This document shows, piece after piece, positions 33,221-45,562 of a stretch of 64,000 nt of DNA (the stretch's first letter is position 1; each line of letters starts with the position of its first letter). The notes beneath the pieces were generated by a model that saw only the letters and a list, made by a program, of their open reading frames with translations, was not told the origin of the DNA and did not search any database. The stretch comes from Amborella trichopoda. Lineage: Eukaryota; Streptophyta; Magnoliopsida; Amborellales; Amborellaceae. The translations under genes were made by a program, and so were the position numbers. The stretch is from NCBI RefSeq assembly GCF_000471905.2, contig NW_006494865.1:1154856-1218855 (forward strand), in the 5' to 3' direction.

Positions 33221-34849
33221 TGTCTCACATAGTGACTGTTCAAGAAGAAGTCATGCAAGTATATTGCCTTGATGAATTACCACAAGAACTTCTTCAAGTG
33301 CTATTTTCCATGATGCTCCAAGTAGGGGTCATCACACGAAGCCGTCAAGATAGCCCAAGCACCTCGCTCGAGGGACTAAGAACCTTTGGTGCCCATATCA
33401 CTAGATTCGAGGCCACAACTTATAAGGGTGTTTAGGCTTCCGAGCTATAATGATAGACAAAGTACAAGGCGGGTGCTCTGTCAGCTCTATCCTGGAGGAT
33501 CATGCTCAATCTAATGGACTTTAACACTGGAGAACGCTTAGGCACAAACTCCCTGTGAGGACGCACTGCTCAAGCCTTCTGACTTCGATGAACCCTCAAC
33601 ATGGTAGGTCTATCGAGGGCGAAGCAAAATGAAATCCATGAAAAGGGAGGTTCTACCTCGAGCAAGGCTGGCCCCTAAACCTCGTGAATCTGGTCACCCC
33701 ATTTCTGAAAATGGTAGAAAGTTACGAGCACCAAGAGCCGTTCACCAAAAAAGGAAACTCCCTCAACCGCAGACTGTGGTCGAGTTCGTCAAATCCCTTC
33801 CTCCATTGCCAACCCTGTAGGATTTCCTCCCCAAGTCAGTCTAATGTACTGACCAAAACCCGCAATCCAATCGAGAGGACATTCCTGAGTCTTCCTCTTC
33901 TCGGGCTTCCAATACGTCCGATAAGGGTGACGACATTAAAAGCACCCCGCGACGGTCCAGGCAGGGTGAAGACCTAAAAGACTCCTTGCACACGTCTGAT
34001 TTCGGTGATGATGATAAAAGCTACCCGAATCGGTCCATTTTGAGTGACAACTTTAAAAGATCTCCCCCATCTTCTATCCGCGACTCTTTCAACCCTTCTT
34101 CTTCTGCTAACACGTCTTTTGCAGGCACAACTCTCGAATGCCCAGACTTTGAGGCTCTTGATAAAGAGCTAAAAAGTTACAACATAAGCAGGCGGCACCG
34201 AAAGAACTTGAAGAAGATGGTGGCCCAAGCAGCTGGTTTCTTGACAGTCGCTGATGCCTTAGCATCTAGAGCCAACGTGAAGCCTCCTCCCACTGCTTAA
34301 GAGCTCCTCAAGCAATACAAGAAACCCAAGGCCAAGAAACCTCAATGGCCTCCTGAGCCAGACTTCGAGCAACGACTGAGAGAGTTAAGAGGGAAGAGCT
34401 TTCATTCTCATGAAGCATGCCACATGGTGCAGATCTCTGATTCAGTGACCAACACTAACCCAATCAGTCTCAGGTTAGGCAAGTTACAACCACCTGTACA
34501 GAAACCGAAGCTTTTAAAGTAGCCTGGTCCGCCACTTGTCCCTTATCCTAGCACATCAACCAATCCACCACTCCTTAATTTCCCAGGATCACCATTGATT
34601 CCACCTACCCAATCACATTCTCGTTCAAACTACCCAGCACTCTGAGCAGAATGGGTAGTTTGAGCAGAATCACATAATCCTCTCTTCACACTCTCTGAGC
34701 CCTGCTCTTCCCAATTGATCCAAGCACCTCAAAACTCGCTCTCTTAAACATATACACCTCCTTTCCTTGAAACTGATCCCTCCTCAAGCAAGCAAGAAGA
34801 AGAAGAGGCAACTATGCTTTATTATGTCAAAGCCTAGTTTGAGCGATGT
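33221..34849 (+). pseudogene. Gag-pol linker without protease (element G)
   Basis: Several frames: an upstream stretch ending LRTFGAHITRFEATTYKG (also seen, altered, in A near 52365), the PQTVVEFVKSLPPLPTL segment (33629-33820), the DDIK/DLKD acidic repeat (33915-34065), and the conserved domain 34133-34530: CPDFEALDKELKSYNI, LKKMVAQAAGFLTVADALAS, PEPDFEQRLREL, FHSHEACHMVQIS. No D-T/S/N-G protease box is visible. Confidence 0.6.
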
Positions 34850-35979
34850 TGAAAGCATGGGCACCTGTGAACTCAGAAGTTGGGGTATTCGAGGTCATTG
34901 AAAAACCCCTCGGGTTACAGACCGATGATGAGATGGAAGTTCAAGAAGCGCCCGAGGAATGGGAAGAGGGTGGACATGCTACGGCTGACGATCTCTAGGA
35001 AATAAACTTGGGCGATGAAAATGACTCGAGGCCAACTTTTATTTCAACTAACATGTCTCAAGATGAGAGGGAGTGCTATATCGCCTTCCTACGAGCAAAC
35101 CAAGACGTCTTCGCCTGACACTATCATCAAATGATTGGTCTCGATCCCCAAGTTCTGATACATTGGCTTGGCATTGATCCATCCTTCAAACTCATAAAGT
35201 AGAAATCGAGAAGGTTCCAACCTGATCTTGAAATGCAGATAGATGTTGAAGTAACTAAACTCAGAAAAGAAAGTTTTATTCGAGAAGTCAAACACCCGAA
35301 ATGGCTCATCAATGTTGTGCCAGTCAAAAAGAAGAACGGGCAAATCAGGGTTTGTATCAATTTTCGAGATTTGAATGTTGTCTGTCCAAAGGACGACTTC
35401 CCATTACCATTCACATAAATGCTTATGGATTCCACAACCCATTGCCAAATATTTTCCTTCGTTGATGGATATTCATGGTACAATCAGATAAGAGTGACAC
35501 CAGAGGATGAAGAGGCCACCGCTTTTCTGACTCCTAAAGAGGTCTTATGCTACACGATGATGCCTTTTGGATTAAAGAATATAGGTGCTACCTATCAGCG
35601 AGCGATGACCACCATTTTCAAAGATATGCTGCACAAAGAGGTGGAGTGTTATGTGGATGATTTGGTAGTGAAATCCAAAAAGAATGAGGATCATATGCAT
35701 GACCTTGAGCAAGTATTCAAGCGGCTTCACCTTCATTAGCTTAAAATGAACTCCCTGAAATGTGCCTTTGGTGTACGTTCAAGGAAATTCTTAGGGTTCA
35801 TTGTCAGGTATCGGGGATTTGAAATCGAATCGATCAAGATCATAGCAGTTCGAGGGATGCCACCGCCAACAACACTCCAAGAGCTTCGGTCTTTTCAGGG
35901 ACAATTTGCTTATATTAGAAGATTCATTTCCAATCTCTCAGATCGTTGTAAGCCATTTACACACCTGTTGAAGAAGGAC
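34850..35979 (+). pseudogene. Reverse transcriptase (element G), truncated
   Basis: Starts in an acidic linker (EVQEAPEEWEEGGHATADDL), then NVVPVKKKNGQIRVCINFRD, CPKDDFPLPFT, FSFVDGYSWYNQIRV, CYTMMPFGLKN, the intact catalytic CYVDDLVVKSKK (about 35647-35682), CAFGVRSRKFLGFIV and LRSFQGQFAYIRRFIS. Four in-frame stops are visible (near 35000, 35117, 35416, 35738). It is cut at 35979 by a sequence starting TGTCATGACCC, so no RNase H or integrase remains. Confidence 0.92.
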
Positions 35980-37745
35980 TGTCATGACCCTACCCCCTAA
36001 CCCCTACCGTACAAGCCTGAGGGCATTAGAGTGTGGGACTGCAAACCGAGATAGCAAATGCCACTCAAGTGGGAGTGCGCTCAACGGTTTTTAGAAGGCG
36101 GAATCAAAGCAAACCACGAAAGAAAACAAAAGCCATACACACAGGTACAAAGAACTAGATGAAGTAAAACCAATTTATATATATATACAAACTCCAAAGT
36201 TTAATTACAAACATGTTTGAGGCATTAAAGGCCCAACATCAAAATTTCAATACTTCAACAAAACAACTACATGGCCACCACCAACCAACACCTACAATCT
36301 TGATAAAGCTTTCTTCATCAAGCCCAAAACTTGAACCGCCGGTCACAGGTGCTCAGCTCCCCGCTCCTAAAGGCAGTGGGTTATCACTCTACATAGAGAA
36401 ACTCAAAGGGATGTGCTATAGAGCCCAGTAAGTAGATCAACATCATGTATTCCAACCTATACAATGTCATTCATGAACATTTCCCAAAATTCAAGTGGGT
36501 ATCACAACATGTAGTTATGTATCAAAATTCTTTAGCAGTGCTGAAAGAAGTGTAAATCAGATATCAAAATGTCACACATCACGTGAGCCAATAGTTACCC
36601 CATATTTTATCACAATGACAGGTCAGAGTCTTAAGTAGAATACACAGTGCATATAGACAATTCTAGTGCGTTGATCAGGCCAAGCTAATCCTGTAACTTG
36701 GAACTTCTATCCTCACTCAGGAGGGAAGACAATGACAAATGGGTGACCCATTTTGTAATGTCATTACACACACACACACAATCCCCAGCGTGCTTTGGTG
36801 CTTTTGCTAGGCTGTGGCCTTGCAAGACACGACCCTCGCCTTATGCCTTTTAGGTGAGAGGGCATTTTACTACCAATGGGTGACCCAATGCATAGTGCCC
36901 GTATAGATCCCATATATTCACATTTGCATCCTAACTCCCATCCTATTATAGGGAGTTAGGGAGATCTTAACTGTCGGCATAACTTTCTTATCATATCAGA
37001 ACAGATTGCACTACCAACTAATGACCCGTTGCATAGTGCCTTATTCAGTAGTTTCAAAATCTCATGTCATACTACCAATGGATGTCCCATTGCATAGTGG
37101 TCCATATCACAATCTTATCATATCAGATCCCCACTACCAATGGATGCCCCATTGCATAGTGGTTCATATCACAATCATATCATATCAGATCCCCACTACT
37201 AATGGATGTCTCATTGCGTAGTGATTTCATATCACAATCGTATCATATCAGATCCCAACTATGCAAATGCATATCTCATAGGCATTCACTTATGCCCAAG
37301 CATATCTTATTATAATTATTCAAGAGTTCATGACCATTCAGTATATCATAAGCATGCATATTCAATAATTCATAATAGAACAAGATTTTCAATATGAAGG
37401 TCTCTTAGAAAATTAGGCCTAACTTCCATTCCATGGGAAGTTTAATCATGGTTCCCAAAGCCAATTTGAAAGTAACCCATGCACTTTTCATTTGGAAGTG
37501 GTTTAGCCTGAATCAAAGATATATTGGTCAGCGAACAATTTTTCATAAAACACATAAAAATTCTAGAATTCCACTGCAACTCACAACATTGACATATGCA
37601 TGCAAACAGGGCCATAATTCTCACATCATCTAGAAATTCAACATGTTTCCAAAACTAAACTTGAAATAGACATACCCATATTTCATTTAGAAATGGTTTG
37701 AGATCATTTGGGCACCATTTAGTCATAACATAGTTTAGTACAAAC
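35980..37745 (+). repeat. Sequence X: LTR-like insertion in element G
   Basis: Begins TGTCATGACCC exactly where the RT reading of G stops. TGTCA(C/T)GACCC is a common start of plant Ty3/gypsy LTRs outside the Tat group. It is non-coding, with a TATATATATATA run at 36177-36188, a CA run at 36770-36780 and a 62-bp tandem repeat. The right end is overwritten by the LTR of B at 37746, so its CA end and target duplication cannot be checked. Orientation is uncertain. Confidence 0.5.
37009..37262. repeat. 62-bp tandem repeat in X
   Basis: The phrase ACTACCAATGGATG(T/C)CCCATTGCATAGTG recurs at 37071, 37133 and 37195 (period 62), with a degenerate copy near 37010 and outliers near 36870 and 36735. 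Each unit has CCAATGG...CCATTG, which can pair. Confidence 0.9.
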
Positions 37746-38705
37746 TAGTTAGGTGCCTCGATCTCAACTTTCAGAGCTGGATGATCTAGTGGCATGCGAC
37801 TCGGGTTTTGGGGGAACCCGAGACATTGAGTTCACTCTCTCAGGAACTTTGCTCAGGAGCAAGGGCAGGTATACCAATCAATGAGAGAAAAATTTATGGT
37901 AGGTTTGGGACTTACTCAGGCTGGCTCGTGTGGTCGCCCTCTTATATCACGAAGAAAGCCCCCTTAGTTCTACAACTGGTTCAAATGTGCCTCCCTTGGC
38001 CTGTATTCTCATGTTTCTGCAATCACACATACATGCTTAATTTTACAAGACAAGTGGGCCCAAGGACCCCAGCATGTCTTTGGGTGAATGTACACAAGCG
38101 TGCACATTCAAGGGAGCAAAGAGAAGAAATGATGAGACGAGAGTTGAGAGAAGGAAGAAGAAGAAGAAAAGAAAGAGACATTTGATCGGGTGACTAGCCT
38201 AGCACAATGGCTAGATTGGCATGATGATTGATCTGACATGGTAGCATGACGGGCAAGGTAATGCGGACCGGCACGATGGCAACACTACTCGACGACAGAA
38301 CACTAACACCGACCAGCTTGGCACAACGACAAGTTCGAAGTGGCAGCAAGATGGGCACGATAACTTACACTAGCACGGCGGCAATATTGCTCGACGACGA
38401 GACTATTGTGATAGTGCTAGACTTGTCCCTTTGTCAAATGAGAGAGGAAGAAGAAGAAGAAAGACAGAGATAAGGGATAAGAAAGCAGAGAGAGAAAAAG
38501 AGAGAAATAGGAGAGAAGAGAAGGAAAGGAGAAGACAGGCGAGAGATGATGAAGAAGAGAAAAGGAAAGAGAAGAGAAGAGGGAGAAAAGGTGAGAGAGA
38601 AGAAAAGAAAGATAAAGGCAAGAGATAAGCAAAGAGAGAAACGAAGACAGTGAAGAGAAGAGAGAGAAATAAGAGAGAGAAAGAAGAGAGAATGAAGAGG
38701 GAAAA

Positions 38706-39200
38706 AAGCATGGACAATGATGTACTTCTACCGTCCATGGTAGAGAGAAGATGAGAGAGAAGGAACATAGATGGCGACAGACTTCTGTCGTCAATAGGAG
38801 AGAGAAAAAACATGGACGGTAATGGATTTCCACTATTCATGATAGAGAAAATGGAAAGAAAAAGTACATGGCTGGTGATGGACTTCCATCGTCCATGACA
38901 GAGAGAAGATGAGAGAGAAGGAACATGAACAGCGACAAACTTTTGTCGTTCATAACAGAGGAAAGAAGAGAGAAAAAGAACATGGATGACGATGGACTTT
39001 CACCGTCCATGATAGAGAGAAGATGAGAGAAAAAGAACAAGGACGGTGATGGACTTCCACTGTCCATGATAGAGGAAAGGGGAGAGAGAAAAAACATGGA
39101 CGGTGAAGGACTTCCACCGTCTATGACAAAGGAAAGAGGAGAGAGAACGAACATGGATGGCGGTGGACTTCCATTGTCAATGATAGAGGAAAGAAACAAG
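38706..39200 (-). repeat. LTR tandem array, 57-bp units with inverted-repeat core
   Basis: Marker GTCCATGA(T/C)AGAG at 38733, 38790, 38835, 38891, 38948, 39005, 39062, 39119 and 39176: mostly a strict 57-bp period. The core is GACGGTGATGGACTTCCACCGTC, a stem of seven pairs with a nine-base loop; GA-rich spacer between cores. Confidence 0.92.
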
Positions 39201-39584
39201 AACGAGAAATGAATTTCATGCACGGCGATGAGCATCACCGTGCGCCACATGAGGAAGGGAAATTTGGACAAAGGCCCGACCCTCCACTCGAGTTAAGGCC
39301 CGACTCACTGAACATATTTTCAGAAGATAAAGGAAGGCTGAGAACATCATACCAGGTGATAAGCATCGCCGTGCACGAATGGAGGGGAGAGAGGAAAGAA
39401 ATAAGAGTGAAGGCAAGAAAGACAGGGAGGAGGAAAGAGGAAGAGAAAAGAAATGTAGAAAGAGAAGAAAGGAAAGAAGTGAGGGCGAAGGTAAGTGAGG
39501 AGAGAATTTGAGAAAGAGCTAGAAGAGAAAGAAGGAAAAGACAGAAAGAGATTAGGAAAGAGAAAAGAAGAATAAAAAAAGAGG

Positions 39585-40070
39585 TACGCAAGGTGCTGCC
39601 ACCACCGTGGGTGTTAGAGAGAGAAGAAAACAGAAAGAGAGATTCGTACATGGTGTTGCCATCGCCGTGCATGTTCAGACAGTGAGAGATAAAGAGAAAG
39701 ATAGAGCAGAGAGAAGAAGGGAGAAGAAAGGGTTTCATGCACAGCATTTCCATCGTCGTGCATGTTTAAACAAAAAAAGATAAAGAGAAAGAGCAGAGAG
39801 AAGGAGGGAGAGAAGAAAATGCACCCGGCGTTACCATCGCCATGTGTGCGAGATAGAGAAAATAAAAGAGAGAGAGAGGTTCGTGCATGGCACTGCCATC
39901 GTCATGCACATTCAGTCAGAGAGCTACAAAGAGAAAGATCAAGAAGAAGAAGAAAGAAAGAAGAAGAAAGAGAGAGAATGAGACACACACAACATTGTCA
40001 TTGCCATGTGGGTTAGAGAAAGATAAGGAAGAAGATGACATACATGGCTCTGCCACAACCATGCCTATTC
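39585..40070 (-). repeat. Second LTR array with CATGCAC / GTGCATG arms
   Basis: Looser units of about 75-95 bp with cores such as CATGCACAGCATTTCC and GTCGTGCATG (near 39740-39765) and CATGGTGTTGCC / CGCCGTGCATG (39650-39672), separated by GA-rich spacers. Confidence 0.75.
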
Positions 40071-41631
40071 ACAGAGAAGAAGAGAGAGAAGCCGAGAGAA
40101 TAAGAAGAAAGAAAAGAAAGAGGAAGCAAGAGAGGAGAGGAGGTGAGAGATATTGATAGAGATGAGAGAAAGATAGAGACGAGAGGAGGATGAGAGAAAA
40201 TTTTCTTATTTCTCCAATTTAAAGAAGAAACACGAACTTTATTGATCAATTGAATGCCTGAGGGGGAATCAAGGAAGAACCAGGTAAGCTAGGGAAGAAC
40301 CCTTTACAATTAAGTTTAGCATGAATCTATAGAATTGAGCCCAAACATGGGTGGATACCCAAAAACTATCTCAATCGATGATAATTACAATTTAATTGAA
40401 TTAAAATAAATTATAAAATTTTGTATAAAATGACTGTTTTGCCATTGCCTAATAATTCATGGAATTCAAGAACAGTCCCAGCTACTTCCATAGAATGTAC
40501 ATGATCTTCCATGGATGATCCGAGGTTGCTTTGATGCCTGATTGTCAAAAATATGATTGTTTTCTTGTACGGCTCGGCATGGCGATCAATTTGTTACTAA
40601 TTTTGAGCAACGGATCGTGTTTTCAAGCCACGATCATGCGACTTGAAATTTGGATGAATCTTGAAAACTTTAGATTGATAGTGTGCTCGTTCCTTGATGG
40701 TTCTTCGTGATTTCTTTGCTGGATCACACTAAGCATGCCGTCACGATCACTGACAACAAATGCAGCTTAATTTCGTATCCGGACGAAGATTTTGCATTTT
40801 TTGAGTTATGACCGGAATCTAGAATTTCGACGCTGGAATTTATAGTCACTTTATTGGATTAGTTTGCAAAATCCGACCATTTATCATGTATCAGGTTTAG
40901 ACCAGAGATATCCCTAGAGCTTACGCACACGATGGAACTTGTCTCGCGTCAATTTGATGCGTGAGCGATGTGATTTGGCCTCTCGAGCGAGGCTTATCGC
41001 TATTGAGTTTCCTGTAAATTTCTTCACAGATCAGCAACATCTCTCTAGCTTTTATCCTTAGTCAGTTTTCGTCACAAGGAATGCTACATATCAAAACGTT
41101 CGAAGTGACGAGACAAACACGCTCACCAAATTTGAGAGCGATCAGACTCGGGAAGAATGAGATATCGCCTCCGAAAGTCACTGCTCGAGACTGTAAAAAC
41201 AACCACCTTTAATGGTGATTTGGTGCAGGGAGGGCGCACAGGAATAGTGTGCGGCCTACCCCTTTTTGGTCTTTTACCCATAACTTTGTCCTGGAGTACC
41301 CGATTAAGGCGAAACTTGACACATAGGGGTTTTCGACAGTGTCAAATCCAATGGTAGTGGTCTCACAATAATTTTACACACCGAATATAGAGCTCTAGTT
41401 ACGGGGTTCGTTTCAGGGTGTAAGAGACTGATTTTTTCGAAATTGTTTCTTTGTCTGCACTGCCTTAGACATATCGGATTGCTTTGGTAGGTGGATTTTT
41501 GAAGTTCTTAGGAAGATTTCTATCTGTTTTGGGGAAATTCTGAGACTATTGAAATTTCCTATGTGTGTTAAGGCTTTATTGACCGGCTTCTTTTTTTAGT
41601 CCACATTGGGGACCCAAAATGTCTTCAAATA

Positions 41632-41643
41632 GCATGCCCCGCC
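41632..41643 (-). other. Polypurine tract of element B
   Basis: GGCGGGGCATGC on the minus strand immediately before the LTR start; element A has GGCGGGGCAAGC at the same place. It is the probable plus-strand priming site. Confidence 0.7.
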
Positions 41644-41904
41644 GATTGTTGTGCTTCGAGAGAAGCGAGATAGACAACACTTGGAAAATTTCCTTCGGCT
41701 TTATTACTTTTTTCTTCCTTGTCGCAAGACCACATGAACACTGAAGAGATCCACGCAATGCTGTAACTAGGATGCTAAGACATTTGGATGCAATGTACAG
41801 GTCCATCCATGGAGATTTTAGGGGGAGAAGAGACATTTTTGAGGGATCCAGTCGAAGTCCTTACCCTCATTAGACTAATTGTGATTCTGACAGCTAAGGA
41901 TTTT

Positions 41905-42345
41905 GTACAGACCTCTTGGTTTGTTTGTGTTGTTGTTTTTTGTGGATAGTGTGTTGAAGGGCCTTTTGGTTGGCTCCATCTGCGTGGTGTACCAGATTGT
42001 ACTCGATGGGCAGGGTACTTTAGTTGATCGAGGTTACCAGCTGTGGGTATAACCCCTGCCTCCTGGTTGTAGTTTTGTTAGCATGACAGGTCCAAGTTCT
42101 GGTTGGCTTTAGCCTTCTTAGGGGGTCTTTAGCATTTTGGAGTGTGTTGTTGTTAGTGTTCTACTGAAGGGCCTTTGATTGACGACAGTCTGTGTGGTGC
42201 ACCAAATTGTACTCGATGGGAAAGGTACCTTAGTTTATCGATGTGACAAGTTCGGGTATAACCCCTACCCCTTGCTAGCAGTGTCGTTACATAATAGGTC
42301 AAAGTTTTGGTTGACTTGACCTTCTTGGGGCATCTTTAGCATTTT
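41905..42345 (-). repeat. 210-bp tandem duplication in B 3' region
   Basis: The phrase TGAAGGGCCTTT recurs at 41955 and 42165. Both copies share 'accaaattgtactcgatggg' and 'ggtataacccctacccc'. Element A has one copy (about 59690-59870). Confidence 0.85.
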
Positions 42346-43289
42346 TGAGTGCATTGAGTGACCTCGTGGGAATAATACTCTTCCTCATGAGACTTGTTTT
42401 ACCTTCTTGGCGAGTCTTCTATCTTTTTAGTCCTTTTTGTATATGGACTTAGGCTATCAAAATCTTGCTTGATGCTCATATTTTTGGGTCCTGGTATTGT
42501 GACACCAAGGATTTTCTTTTGAATGTAGGCTGAAGCCCCCTGTTGAGGCGAATGTTGGATCAACCTATTTTTGGGTCCAAGCGTCCTTTGCGAATTTTCA
42601 CTTGGACTTGGGAAGTGACACCGTAGAGAGGGTTTCACCAACTCCCTTTTTATTTGGGACTTTTTTGCCCACGACCTTTCGGCCATGTCCACCCATATTC
42701 TTTCCATTTTTACTCACAGTGCCGTTTCGAGTTTTAACCTTGCCCAGGTCTTTATTCACGTAACTCTTTTACTCATGGTTTTGTGACCATGCCCGTCTGT
42801 CATTTTTACTTATGGCGTTCCCTTGTCTAGGTATACAACATGCCCGTTATTTTTTGTGAAGGCATGTTTAGGGTCATGCCTTCGGGACCTGTGCATAGTA
42901 GTTTAATGTCATGCAGTCACGACATGCACTATAGCTTAAGATCATATTGCTGGACCGTGGTGGTGATGAATGGTAGTTTGTGGAGGCCATGGACTGAGCA
43001 TGGTGGTGGTTTGACTCACTTTTGGGGAGATGGCACAAGACTACCAATGAAAGATGTATGAATGGAAGGTGACAAGTGGTGACCCACTGGCTGACGACGA
43101 GTATGGATGGCGGGATGGTTCACCATTTTGTGAGCATGGGTGAGACTCACTAGAGAATGATGAATGGTAATCGAGGAATATAGATTTACTAAGGAGGTGA
43201 TGAAGGTGACGTGCGCACATGGTTGGTCGGTTTGGGAAGACATGCGTGAAATTGCACGTAAAGGGCGTGAGCACGTATGTGAGGGAGTT

Positions 43290-43760
43290 TTTAAGGTCAT
43301 GCCTCTAGGGACCTGATTAGAGAAGTTTATCGTCATGCGGCCAGGATGTGCACTATGGTCTAAGGTCATATAGCTTGGACCATGGCTATGTGCAGTTTAA
43401 ATTCATACAGCATGGACCATGCAGTTTAAGGTTATGCAACTAGACCTCCACTACAGTTTAAGGAATTGTAGTTTGGACCACGGTGCGAAGCCTTTTAACA
43501 TCATGCGGCTTGGAAGTGTACTATGGTTTAAGGTCATATAGCTTGGATCGTGGTTATGCAATTTAGAGTCATGCGATTAGGACCATGCAGTTTAAGGTCG
43601 TGCAACTAGACCTCCACTACAGTTTAAGGTCATGTAGTTTGGACCATGCAGTTTAGTGTCTTGCACGTAGACCACGGCTGTGCAGTTTAATGTCATGGAG
43701 CATGGACCAAGGCTATGCAGTTTAAGGTCATGTAGCTCAGATCATTGTGTGGGTTGCCTA
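43290..43760 (-). repeat. Degenerate repeat with 'atatgaccttaaactgtag' motif (B)
   Basis: Units of about 30 and 60 bp built on 'aggtcatatagcttggaccatgg' and 'cagtttaaggtcatgcaactaga'. They match, in reverse complement, 58090-58490 of element A. Confidence 0.85.
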
Positions 43761-44344
43761 GTAGGTGTCTGTCGATAATAATCTGACTCTCTAGGGATAT
43801 AATGATTAAAGCTAGGAGGGGTTTAGATGGAGAAGAAGAGTTCATTGGGGATTAAGGGAATTCAATGGGGAAGGTTCATAGAAGGTAACCCGACTCCTGG
43901 TGATAAGAAGCTTGGTGCAAGACTAACCCACAAGGGATTGAAGGGGTATGCACGACCTTAACTCCATTGGGGTCAATGGGCTGCAGTACGGGTGTAGTTC
44001 CTAATGGGGATGAAGGACAGTGGCCTGCTCCTGACTCCTTTGGGGATGAACAATCATGGCTTGGGTGGAACAACCTGGATGCAAGATGATAGAGGTTACG
44101 GCTTTGATGCAGCTCCACTAAGGATAATGGTAGAATACTCACAATGATGATCTAGTTCAAACATGCGCGACGCTAGCCACGGACAGCGGCAACATATGTG
44201 ACGATAGTTTTTGGCGCACATAGCACTAGCACGAGCGGTGCTTGCATGCATGGGAGTGGTCACAAATAGCAGTAGTACTGGTGCGCGTCGTGTTGGTTAC
44301 ACGTGTCGTTAGTCATGCTCGGCGATATGGAACACAATAGCCAT

Positions 44345-44575
44345 TGAGCTTAAGTTCGGGCCTCGGGCTTGGGCCTGGTCCGGTCCGGTCTTGCCCGTTT
44401 GAAGGTTGATGCTCGACGTGGCACAAGCGGCTGTATGCCTTTGTTCGGGCCTCGGGTCTGAGCTCGACCTTATTCAGCCCATCCGAAGGTTAGTGCTCGA
44501 CGTGATGAGGTTGGTGGTAAGCCTTTGTTTGGGCCTCGGGTCTGAGCCGGACCTGGTCCGGTCCATTGCTTATTA
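44345..44575 (+). repeat. 84-89-bp tandem repeat, about 2.5 copies
   Basis: The phrase TTCGGGCCTCGGG(C/T)(T/C)TG recurs at 44355, 44444 and about 44528, with CTCGACGTG and GGTCCGGTCC shared. Markedly GC-rich compared with its surroundings. Confidence 0.8.
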
Positions 44576-45562
44576 GCCTTCAGGGATCTGTCTAGTATTC
44601 TTGCTTTGCAAGGGGTACCTTGGTGAACCTTCTCCTCTATAAGGGGATTAACCCCATTTTTCACTGTTTTTATCTCAAGTAAAAAAGTAACCGTGAGAGA
44701 GAGGAAAGGACTTCCGGTGAGAACTTCGGTGTCAGTAGAGTACTCAGGTGAGGGTTTGCACGCAGTTTAGCGACACGAGAAGGTTTTAGCTGAGGCGAGA
44801 GCACCGGTAGGGAAGACATGAATAGTCTCGGTGGTTGTCGTCACCGAAATTGAGGAACAGACAGCTTGCCGAGGCCAACTGAGGTTCCGGCAGTGATTCT
44901 TAAGATACCGGAGAGGTGGGAAAGAGGAAAGCGAGCGTCGGAGAATTTCTATGGATTCACGGTTGTTTCCCGGTGGTTTTTCGTCACCAAGGAGTAGTGG
45001 GAGAGTAGCAGCAGTGAGCGGAAGTGTTTTTTGGCATCGAGAAGTTGTGGAAAAGGTGTCAGTCTGTTTCAGTGAGCAAGGGGATGGTTTCTCTGTGGGC
45101 AACCGAAGGTCACAGGGAAAGTGAACAACTATAGATCAGACAGTCACGGGGAGACAAAAGGTTACCAGGGATTCAAGTTGTCGCAGGAAAATGAGGAGTC
45201 TCGGGAAAGTGCACAATCGTTGGGGAGATGAAGGGTGGCGGGAAAGTGAAAGGTCACTGTCACGACTGGACACTTGCGACGACAGTGAACATAGACTACT
45301 TTAGCCTCAGCAGGCATTAGTCCTTTGTCCAACACAGTCATTGTTACCCCTCTAAGCCATAGCCTGGGTTAGTCCTCAAGAAGTGCAATTAGAGCTGGGC
45401 TTTAGAGACAAAAGCGACGCTATCCTCACATGGCGCTTAACAGTGCCTTAGTCGAACATGGCCAGCGATATGATGCATACAACATTGATCAAGTGTGGTG
45501 GTGGCTGGTCACTTGACGATCCTTTCATGAATGACAGTAAGTTTCTTCCGATTGTGGATATG

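Larger units (their letters stand above)
30965..35979 (+). mobile_element. Element G: leader, gag and partial pol
   Basis: Plus-strand element without either LTR. Leader, gag, linker and reverse transcriptase follow in the same order as in element A. The left end is cut at LTR fragment F and the right end by LTR-like sequence X inside RT. Its coding sequence is the best preserved in the window (intact YVDD), but stops and frameshifts occur in gag and linker. Confidence 0.82.
37746..41631 (-). repeat. Family-A LTR, 3' LTR of element B
   Basis: About 3.9 kb, the longest LTR here. The end (GAGGCACCTAACTA) and the start (TATTTGAAGACATTTTGGG) match the family with terminal substitutions. It is longer than the others because two tandem arrays are expanded (38706-39200 and 39585-40070). 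The 144-172-residue Ser/Phe/Leu-rich minus ORFs here are products of the CT-rich strand. Confidence 0.9.

Noticed and set aside
35988-36010. Telomere-like 'taccccctaacccctaccg'
   Set aside because: Not the plant telomere unit and not repeated; it is the start of LTR-like sequence X.
43016-43369. 117-residue minus ORF in B, with a similar plus frame at 58443-58757 in A
   Set aside because: Both come from homologous 3' regions (sharing 'cacatgc..cattttcac' and 'ctcatctttcctaaccaacc' type phrases), but starts, stops and frames are not maintained, so I do not call a gene.
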